16,395 nt of DNA from Candidatus Uhrbacteria bacterium (GTDB lineage: Bacteria > Patescibacteriota > Patescibacteriia > UBA9934 > GWF2-40-263), in the NCBI GenBank assembly GCA_018700535.1, contig JABITQ010000049.1:1-16395 (forward strand). Direction: 5' to 3'. Numbering within the stretch: the first letter of the stretch is position 1; the number at the start of each line of letters is the position of its first letter. This document shows positions 6,282 through 11,828 of this stretch, one piece after another. The translations under genes were made by a program, and so were the position numbers. Under the pieces are notes generated by a model. It saw only the letters and a list, made by a program, of their open reading frames with translations, searched no databases and was not told where the DNA came from.

Positions 6282-7085
6282 CTAACGCGGAGAGTCCTCC
6301 TTATATTTCTTATAATAGTATACCGCACTCTTGATCTGAATTCTTGTAAGTGGATTCAACAGCTGTTTGATAAATCCCCCTTCAGCAGTCTCACGTCGAT
6401 GATAATGAATCAAATGAACCGCAGGATGATACACAACCTTCCACCCCGCCTGCCAAAAACGCCGACACCAATCTTGGTCCTCAAAGTAGACAAAAAACTC
6501 AGGGTCAAAACCTCCAACCTGCTCGTAAGCCTGGCGACGAACAAACATCGCTGCTCCAAGAATATAATCAACCTCTTGTGTAACAGCATGATCAGTATCT
6601 GCCATTAAGTATTCTTGTATCTCTGCCTTGGCTTTTTTAAGCGATCGCAAAAAAGGAACGCGCCTGTAAATAATCGTACTTAGTTTTGAAAATCGATAAC
6701 AACTGTTTTGATGCGAGCCATCTGGGTTCCTAAGCTCGGGCCCAACCATTCCAACCTTTGGATGTGTCTCCATGTAATCCATCAATCCCTCCACAGATCC
6801 TGGCGTCAAAATAATATCGGGATTAAACACAAACAAATACCTTCCGTTCGCTTGCTCAATCGCTTTGTTCATTCCCACACCAAATCCGAGATTACGATCA
6901 CTCATGATCAACCTCACCTCAGGAAACTCTTTGCGCACCATCTCATCAATCCGCATCAAAGGGTTATTATCCACCACAATCACCTCGTAGCTAACTTTAA
7001 CTCCAGCTCGAACAATTCCTTTAAGCGTCTGGCGCAAAAGCCCTGGAGTGTTGTAGTGAACAATCAAAATCGAAACATCCTTCAT
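6282..7085 (-). CDS. Glycosyltransferase family 2 (rhamnosyltransferase-like)
   Basis: A 267-residue soluble GT-A enzyme. The nucleotide-sugar binding core starts with VSILIVHYNTPGLL and VVDNN (37-41). SDRNLGFGVGMNKAI follows (62-76). The metal-binding acidic motif is the NPD variant (88-90, in FNPDI). The acceptor-side block GGFDPEFFVYFEDQDWCRRF (191-210) contains the probable catalytic base region ED. This pattern is typical of the branch often annotated as rhamnosyltransferase or N-acetylglucosaminyl-diphospho-decaprenol L-rhamnosyltransferase, but the sugar cannot be deduced. The ATG overlaps the stop of the upstream glycosyltransferase in an ATGA arrangement (7082-7085), showing translational coupling. 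The C-terminus is basic and may touch the membrane. Confidence 0.93.
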   Translation of the reverse strand: MKDVSILIVHYNTPGLLRQTLKGIVRAGVKVSYEVIVVDNNPLMRIDEMVRKEFPEVRLIMSDRNLGFGVGMNKAIEQANGRYLFVFNPDIILTPGSVEGLMDYMETHPKVGMVGPELRNPDGSHQNSCYRFSKLSTIIYRRVPFLRSLKKAKAEIQEYLMADTDHAVTQEVDYILGAAMFVRRQAYEQVGGFDPEFFVYFEDQDWCRRFWQAGWKVVYHPAVHLIHYHRRETAEGGFIKQLLNPLTRIQIKSAVYYYKKYKEDSPR

Positions 7086-8125
7086 AAGAAAAATCCATTA
7101 ATGCGACGATTAGATACATCAGTGCTACTCATTATCTGCGACCGCTTTTTATGCATCTTGTGAACAAGCTTAAATAGATCTGCTACAGCTTTTAGATTTG
7201 AAGGCTCAAACAGAATCAAGTAAACGAAGCGTGAAAACTCGTATGTCAAAATCCACGGAAGCCCAAGGAGCCCATTTGTAAAACTGAGATTTTTAAGCAG
7301 CATCAACCAGTGGTTGCGCGTTGAGTAATAATTTCGCATCGAAGATTTCTTTCTACGATTCTTCACGCGATCCCACAAACCACTTGCCTCTTTTCCGTAC
7401 ATCCCTCGATAGTGATACGCAATCGCTTTCGGAACAACACGACAAGTCCACCCCGCACGCTGCAGTCGCCACGCCATATCTACATCCTCTTTGTAAGCAA
7501 AAAAGTCATGATCAAAAAACTCATCTTTGTAACGAACGCCACTTAACGCAGACGCTCGATACAAAACCATCGCACCAGTCACACCAAACACTTCATCCAA
7601 ATCGTCATACTGCCCTTCATCTTTCTCACCAGCCCCCATATCAGACACTGTGCGATTGCGATGTGCATTGAGCGCAACTGAATCAATGATCTGTGACCGA
7701 ACTGTCTCACGCAACACTTCATCGCCAAGATTCTCACCAAATGCTCGGAGCAACTTTCCTCCAAACGACCCAGCCTTATCGTCGCTCTTTGCAACCCTCA
7801 TGAGGTTCTCCAAAAACCGATCGTGCATCAAAATGTCTGGGTTACAAACCAAGACAAACTTCTGACCATGCTCAGCAGCATCCCAATGATCCAAGTTATA
7901 ACGAATCCCCTGATTGTGCGCCGCTGAAAACCCCTGGTTGCGCGGATTACGCAAAAGAGTCACCGAAGGGTATTCCTCGCGTAAAAACGCTTCTATACCA
8001 TCATTAGACCCATTGTCAACGACAAGAACATTGAAATCCTTGTACGTCTGAGACATAATGGTCTTAAGCAGATCCGGCAAGAACTCCATCGAGTTCCAAG
8101 TAACAATATTTATTGATAAATCCAT
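7082..8125 (-). CDS. Glycosyltransferase family 2
   Basis: A 347-residue enzyme from ATG 8125; a TTG at 8146 would add seven unconserved residues and is rejected. It starts MDLSINIVTWNSMEFLPDLL, with VVDNGSND (35-42), NPRNQGFSAAHNQGI (60-74), the NPDI acidic motif (95-98), GVTGAMVLYR (181-190) and FFAYKEDVDMAWRLQRAGW (208-226). These match the same NPD-type subgroup as its neighbour. An insert of about 45 residues (roughly 130-175, acidic, with DMGAGEKDEGQYDD) separates the two halves. The C-terminal part (265-305) is hydrophobic and aromatic and may anchor the protein to the membrane. It is the first gene of the envelope operon. Its start codon is only 4 bases from the divergent start at 8130. 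Confidence 0.93.
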   Translation of the reverse strand: MDLSINIVTWNSMEFLPDLLKTIMSQTYKDFNVLVVDNGSNDGIEAFLREEYPSVTLLRNPRNQGFSAAHNQGIRYNLDHWDAAEHGQKFVLVCNPDILMHDRFLENLMRVAKSDDKAGSFGGKLLRAFGENLGDEVLRETVRSQIIDSVALNAHRNRTVSDMGAGEKDEGQYDDLDEVFGVTGAMVLYRASALSGVRYKDEFFDHDFFAYKEDVDMAWRLQRAGWTCRVVPKAIAYHYRGMYGKEASGLWDRVKNRRKKSSMRNYYSTRNHWLMLLKNLSFTNGLLGLPWILTYEFSRFVYLILFEPSNLKAVADLFKLVHKMHKKRSQIMSSTDVSNRRINGFFL

Positions 8126-8129
8126 AAGT

Positions 8130-8429
8130 ATGGCTATGGTAAGCAATCACGAGCACGAACACAACCATTGGTTTAAACAAAAACGCTATGGGTACGGATT
8201 AACACCAACAAGTTGGCAGGGCTGGCTTGCAACACTTGGGTTAGTCGCACTCATCGTCCTCTCTGCATACTCAAACAATTTCCTATCAGAGACCGGCCCT
8301 GCATACACTCAGATAGCACGATTCTACCTAGACATCTTCGTCCTATCCTCAATCTTCTTGCTCGCAATGCAATCAAAGACAAGGGGCCAAATGAAATGGC
8401 GCTGGGGTCGAGATGAACAAACTTGGTAA
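8130..8429 (+). CDS. 99-residue His-rich two-helix membrane protein, unknown function
   Basis: It has a His-rich N-terminus (SNHEHEHNHWFKQKRYGYG), a motif YGYGLTPTSWQGW (20-32) that I believe recurs in small CPR membrane proteins, a first transmembrane helix (31-48), a short loop, a second helix (63-81) and a basic/aromatic tail (MKWRWGRDEQTW). Both ends are therefore predicted in the cytoplasm. ATG 8130 is taken as the start; ATG 8136 would remove two residues. No ribosome binding site is seen. The His/Glu run could bind a metal, but this is inference. The gene is single, diverges from the envelope operon and ends at a bidirectional terminator. Confidence 0.75.
   Translation: MAMVSNHEHEHNHWFKQKRYGYGLTPTSWQGWLATLGLVALIVLSAYSNNFLSETGPAYTQIARFYLDIFVLSSIFLLAMQSKTRGQMKWRWGRDEQTW
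8136..8164 (-). promoter_or_regulatory. Candidate promoter of the envelope operon inside the divergent gene
   Basis: On the - strand, TTGTGT (8164-8159), 17 bases, then TACCAT (8141-8136). It matches 3 of 6 and 4 of 6 consensus bases. It would start transcription near 8129, only a few bases before ATG 8125, giving an almost leaderless mRNA. It lies wholly in the 5' codons of the + strand gene. No better candidate exists nearby. I could not find a convincing promoter for the + gene. Confidence 0.28.
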
Positions 8430-8446
8430 ATAACGATATAAAAAAA

Positions 8447-8464
8447 ACCGCTCACTTGAGCGGT
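8447..8464 (+). terminator. Bidirectional terminator between convergent genes
   Basis: ACCGCTC (8447-8453) pairs with GAGCGGT (8458-8464) around ACTT. GTTTTATTT follows on the + strand, and a run of seven A before the stem gives a T-run on the - strand. It serves both the His-rich membrane protein (ends 8429) and the polytopic glycosyltransferase (ends 8468). Confidence 0.88.
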
Positions 8465-8467
8465 GTT

Positions 8468-9955
8468 TTATTTCCTCCCCTTCTTAGTCACATCAAACCC
8501 CAGATACCTCCCTGTCATCAAACGCGTCTGTGCATCGATGGCTGGGAACGAGCCAAACAGAATGAATGTGATTGGCAACAACGCCCATTGAAAAAACATT
8601 ACGATCCAAGTGTGCTTTTTGATTTTCTCTGGACGTCGAGGAAGCAGCATGAGAGACATGATGGCAGAGACAAGAATTCCGATCATGGCAAGCTGCATAA
8701 GCTGTTGGAGTGTGAAAGGTGCAGCTTGAATGAGTGCTGTTGTTTGATCTCGCGCAAGTAAGAGTGGCAACCAACCGAGGACGAACATGATGATTGGTGC
8801 CGTCGCCCATGTGAACATCCCTTCGATGTGATTAAAGACGTACTGCATCTTTTTGCGCAATGGAATTGTTTTGTCGCGCTTGAATCCGTCGATAATAAAC
8901 GGCAAATGCTCCACTCCCCACGCCCATCGACGCATTTGTATATACAGCGCACGCAGCGATTCTCGATACGTCGCCCCACTCACCGCATCCATCGATACTG
9001 GCAAGAACATTGGCTCAACGCGATAGTCACCATGATAATGAAGGAACCCCTGCATAAAGATGCGTGAATCCTCACTCACAATATCTTTCTGCCAAAAACC
9101 TACATCAGTCAGCATCTTCCATGGCATAGAGTGGCTCGAGAAGGTCCACAAACGCTCTGGACGCGCTAGCTCACCAAAGAGCCAGAAGGTTGTACCAAAT
9201 GCACCAATACGCACAGGCGCAGACGATGTCCAGATGTTATTTGAAAACAAAGCGATCGGTTGGTAGGAGGCGCGCAATGGATCCCTCACTGTGCAGAACA
9301 AGTACGTAAGATAAGAAAAGTATTGTTTGTGCGCAATTGTGTCTACATCAAACGCAGAGACAACAAGCTTGTCTTCTTTAAGCTCTGGAAACTCATTTGC
9401 GAGCAACCCCTTTACCTTGTTCCCCATCCAATTTAAGTTCGATCCCTTTCCAGGGATCTCATCTGGCAAACCTTTTGGATGAAGTGTTACAAACAGTCGC
9501 TTAAAGGTGCGACCAAAATCTTGCTCAGCACGACGAACATTCTTTTGAAACAATTCTTTATCCGCCTCTTCACCACCTAGCACAATAATCATCTTATTGT
9601 TTGGGGTGCTGTTTGCACGGAGCGACTTAAGTGTGGCGCGAATAATATCGTAACCTTCTTTATAAGTCGGAAGAAAAATTAAGTGATGCACGTCATCTGT
9701 GTGCGGAACCTCTGCAAGCTTTGCTTGCCAGTCCACCTGATCAGCATCGCGATACTTTTTCCATGAAAGCATGACAAAGACATTAAAGTAGATCACGCGA
9801 AACAACCACAACAAATCAAAGATGATAATAAAGATGATTACCCACAGCGGCTGCACAAAGGTGAGGATAATCGCAAGCAAAAAAGTTCCCCAAGCCAGAA
9901 GGCCGGGGAACATTTCCCAGAAACGCATATTGCCGTATCTGTAACGCTCTTGCAT
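8468..9955 (-). CDS. Polytopic glycosyltransferase family 2 (cellulose-synthase-like)
   Basis: A 495-residue membrane glycosyltransferase. Two N-terminal transmembrane helices (about 14-35 and 38-60) precede a cytoplasmic GT-A domain. That domain shows FLPTYKEGYD (94-103), GKGSNLNW (169-176), the metal-binding DVD (203-205), the catalytic SED region (294-296) and QMRRWAWG (340-347), a variant of the QxxRW acceptor motif of processive synthases. Three C-terminal helices follow (about 381-400, 417-437, 450-470). The end LGFDVTKK resembles the last conserved block of this group. The layout suggests synthesis and export of a polysaccharide across the membrane. Its ATG directly abuts the stop of the MscS-like gene. 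The product is unknown. Confidence 0.9.
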   Translation of the reverse strand: MQERYRYGNMRFWEMFPGLLAWGTFLLAIILTFVQPLWVIIFIIIFDLLWLFRVIYFNVFVMLSWKKYRDADQVDWQAKLAEVPHTDDVHHLIFLPTYKEGYDIIRATLKSLRANSTPNNKMIIVLGGEEADKELFQKNVRRAEQDFGRTFKRLFVTLHPKGLPDEIPGKGSNLNWMGNKVKGLLANEFPELKEDKLVVSAFDVDTIAHKQYFSYLTYLFCTVRDPLRASYQPIALFSNNIWTSSAPVRIGAFGTTFWLFGELARPERLWTFSSHSMPWKMLTDVGFWQKDIVSEDSRIFMQGFLHYHGDYRVEPMFLPVSMDAVSGATYRESLRALYIQMRRWAWGVEHLPFIIDGFKRDKTIPLRKKMQYVFNHIEGMFTWATAPIIMFVLGWLPLLLARDQTTALIQAAPFTLQQLMQLAMIGILVSAIMSLMLLPRRPEKIKKHTWIVMFFQWALLPITFILFGSFPAIDAQTRLMTGRYLGFDVTKKGRK

Positions 9956-10636
9956 CTACTTATCGGATGAAATGTCTTTTTTAAGTCGTGTTAAGAACTT
10001 AGCAGCATGCTCCTTTCCACCGAGTCCGAAGGCTAAACCTCCAGAGAGAGCCAACATTGCAACGAGGCCTGTAAACAGGACGCGAATGAGCTCAGGTGCG
10101 ATTTGAAGCTGAACAAGTGCTGCCATGAACGAGAAGATCAAGATTGACCACTTAGAAATTCCAGAAAGGAACCCTGAAGAAGACAACTGAGCTGCGTCCA
10201 CGGCGGACTTCACCACAGATTGAACAAAGTTTGCAAGTAAGATACCTGCAAGAAGGATAATAACTGCAATGATCACATTTGGAATAAACAAGACGACTTG
10301 CTCCAAATAATTTGTCACCTGGTCCCAGCCAAGAATGTCTGTGGCTGCAATAAGTGCGATGACAATAAAAAACCACTTGACGATCCAACCAAGTAACTGG
10401 CCGATGTGCAAGCGGACTCCTGCGCGCTCAAATTGTGCGCTGATATCGAGACGTCGCGCAATTTCATCAATGCGCAAAATGCCGACAACTTTTACCACCA
10501 CGCTTCTTAAAACAAGCGCAACGATAACACCGAGCAAGAACACAATAATGGCTCCGAGCAAGTTCGGAAGGTATGCCACCAATGTACCCCAGAGTTCCAA
10601 GAGAGGCTCCTGGAGGATTTCGTAGTTGAACTCCAT
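9956..10636 (-). CDS. MscS-like conserved-TM-helix membrane protein lacking the soluble domain
   Basis: A 226-residue protein from ATG 10636; a longer frame exists to 10780, but its extra 48 residues look non-coding (many His/Cys/Arg, no pattern) and run into the end of tsaB. Four or five membrane helices are visible (about 22-50, 81-104, 115-138, 160-178, 183-205). The last contains GGLAFGLGGKEHAAKFL (199-215), which matches the pore-lining helix of small mechanosensitive channels and the Conserved TM helix family. The protein stops soon after this helix, so the large cytoplasmic beta domain of MscS is missing. It may still be a channel, or a membrane scaffold for the glycosyltransferase, whose start codon immediately follows its stop. 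Confidence 0.82.
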   Translation of the reverse strand: MEFNYEILQEPLLELWGTLVAYLPNLLGAIIVFLLGVIVALVLRSVVVKVVGILRIDEIARRLDISAQFERAGVRLHIGQLLGWIVKWFFIVIALIAATDILGWDQVTNYLEQVVLFIPNVIIAVIILLAGILLANFVQSVVKSAVDAAQLSSSGFLSGISKWSILIFSFMAALVQLQIAPELIRVLFTGLVAMLALSGGLAFGLGGKEHAAKFLTRLKKDISSDK

Positions 10637-10668
10637 AATGTTTGGTGTGTTTACGAATAAAGTCGAAC

Positions 10669-10696
10669 AAATTACATTCAAATGAACGTAATTCAA
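10669..10696 (-). promoter_or_regulatory. Candidate promoter with a palindromic operator for the MscS-like gene
   Basis: On the - strand, TTGAAT (10696-10691), 16 bases, then TAATTT (10674-10669). The spacer is almost entirely an imperfect palindrome at 10671-10692: ATTACATTCA, AA, TGAACGTAAT, with nine of ten positions symmetric. Such a dyad between -35 and -10 is the classic site for a dimeric repressor or a MerR-type activator. The promoter hexamers themselves are weak. Confidence 0.35.
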
Positions 10697-10754
10697 TGCA
10701 TTAAAGGTACCATCCTCATAGCAATGCATCCAACGCGTTATCCCCAAGTGAGTT

Positions 10755-11138
10755 CTATGTGATCGTTGCCGGACGATCATAATGCGGCAACACAGATTCG
10801 ACTTCTTTTATTTTCGTAACATCAATTGAATCGTAAAGCTCTGCTAGCAACAGCCGCTTTGGATTCGGTACGGCAAACATAGGAATCTTTTTTGTAAATG
10901 CAATCGTATTTGCGATCACAATACTTACTCGACTTGCTGTAAACGAACCAGGTCCACTCACAACAAAAATACCCTCGAGGTCATCGAGGGATACTTCCCA
11001 TTTAGCCAATTGTTTCGATAAAGACTGAAGATACTCCTCAGGAGAGGCTGTAAGCTTTGCGCTTTGCACAATCTTTTTATCCACAATCAACCCAATCTCG
11101 ATTTCTTTAATTTCTTGTCCTAACAAGAATAATTGCAT
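10755..11138 (-). CDS. tsaB: Short TsaB, tRNA threonylcarbamoyladenosine (t6A37) synthesis protein
   Basis: A 127-residue protein belonging to the ASKHA-fold TsaB family, the partner of TsaD in making threonylcarbamoyladenosine at position 37 of ANN-decoding tRNAs. The best match is the GPGSFT segment in FVVSGPGSFTASRVSIVIAN (58-77), equivalent to the family's GPGSFTGLR, here with Ala-Ser replacing Gly-Leu. PMFAVPNPKRLL (86-97) is the next conserved block. The C-terminus LPHYDRPATIT recalls the end of full-length TsaB. Usual length is about 220-230 residues, so the C-terminal half is reduced to this tail, as I believe is common in CPR genomes. The start lies 1 base after the upstream winged-helix gene's stop. 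No tsaD or tsaE is in the window. Confidence 0.82.
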   Translation of the reverse strand: MQLFLLGQEIKEIEIGLIVDKKIVQSAKLTASPEEYLQSLSKQLAKWEVSLDDLEGIFVVSGPGSFTASRVSIVIANTIAFTKKIPMFAVPNPKRLLLAELYDSIDVTKIKEVESVLPHYDRPATIT

Positions 11139-11139
11139 A

Positions 11140-11754
11140 TTAGCTCATTCGATCGATCATCACGACCTTCTCTCCCCCAATAATAGAGGTCAAAAATCGA
11201 TCTGCAACCTGACGTCGATCTAAAAATTCATCTTTTGGCATGACCGTATAGTTAATCTCATACGGAATTTCTGACTCAAATTTAGCAATCACTTTCTCTA
11301 GATCTGTCTGTTTTACAGTACCAACAATCAAAATGTCTGTTGGAATTTCTGGGTTGTCCACAAAGCGACCAGTGAACACAAAATAACTAATATCCCCCTT
11401 TTCATCGATTTCATTGACCAAATTTTGTTTGAGCAAAATCTGAACTTTCTTAAACAAAGACCGCAGATCATCAAAAAGGATGAAGTCCTTATTTACATTG
11501 TAATACTTCTTCTTATCGGCAAGCGCCTTGCTTTTCACCCTATTATCTCCTGCTTTTTCGGAAATTAGACCAATTTCCATAAGGTTCTTCAGCTCGCGGC
11601 GCACAGAGTTTAGCTGTGCATCGATGCGGCGCGTAAGCTCTCGAACAAAAAAAGCCTCATCTGGATGCTGAAGAAACAGCCCCATGAGTCTGGCACGAGT
11701 CTTTGAACCAAACATCTGTTCAAGTTTAAAGGTTTTTTTGGGCATAGTCATCAT
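11140..11754 (-). CDS. Winged-helix protein with a degenerate nucleotidyltransferase domain
   Basis: A 204-residue protein. Residues 14-88 form an ArsR-like winged helix: FGSKTRARLMGLFLQHPDEA, a helix-turn-helix VRELTRRIDAQLNSVRRELK, then a wing with KKKYYNV. Residues 120-200 resemble the minimal nucleotidyltransferase (MNT) fold: YFVFTGRFVDNP, TDILIVG (139-145), a helix, and IPYEINYTVMPKDEFLDR (163-180). In active family members the pattern is G-S-x followed by SDIDL. Here the G-S pair reads GR and the Asp pair is reduced to one Asp (PTD, 138-140), so catalysis is unlikely and the domain may be a sensor. ATGs at 11751 and 11745 are possible alternative starts. It heads the operon with tsaB and diverges from the pseudo-phosphatase gene. 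Confidence 0.72.
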   Translation of the reverse strand: MMTMPKKTFKLEQMFGSKTRARLMGLFLQHPDEAFFVRELTRRIDAQLNSVRRELKNLMEIGLISEKAGDNRVKSKALADKKKYYNVNKDFILFDDLRSLFKKVQILLKQNLVNEIDEKGDISYFVFTGRFVDNPEIPTDILIVGTVKQTDLEKVIAKFESEIPYEINYTVMPKDEFLDRRQVADRFLTSIIGGEKVVMIDRMS

Positions 11755-11768
11755 ATTGGTGCAGTCAG

Positions 11769-11796
11769 TTGCGCCCCCTTCCCATCAAGGTATAAT
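11769..11796 (+). promoter_or_regulatory. Promoter of the pseudo-phosphatase/propeller gene
   Basis: TTGCGC (11769-11774), 16 bases, then a perfect TATAAT (11791-11796). The expected transcription start is near 11803, about 26 bases before ATG 11829. No ribosome binding site is visible in the leader. Confidence 0.6.
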
Positions 11797-11822
11797 GTAC
11801 ACAAATAGGTTTTTTACGGCAA
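11794..11822 (-). promoter_or_regulatory. Candidate divergent promoter of the winged-helix/tsaB operon
   Basis: On the - strand, TTGCCG (11822-11817), 17 bases, then TACATT (11799-11794), each matching 4 of 6 consensus bases. Its -10 box overlaps the TATAAT of the + strand promoter by three bases, so the two promoters would compete for polymerase. The winged-helix protein encoded just downstream could act here. Confidence 0.38.
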
Positions 11823-11828
11823 CTCTTT

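Noticed and set aside
10637..10780. N-terminal extension of the MscS-like protein
   Set aside because: The 48 extra residues are rich in His, Cys and Arg, lack any membrane pattern, overlap the end of tsaB and would contain the candidate promoter and palindrome.
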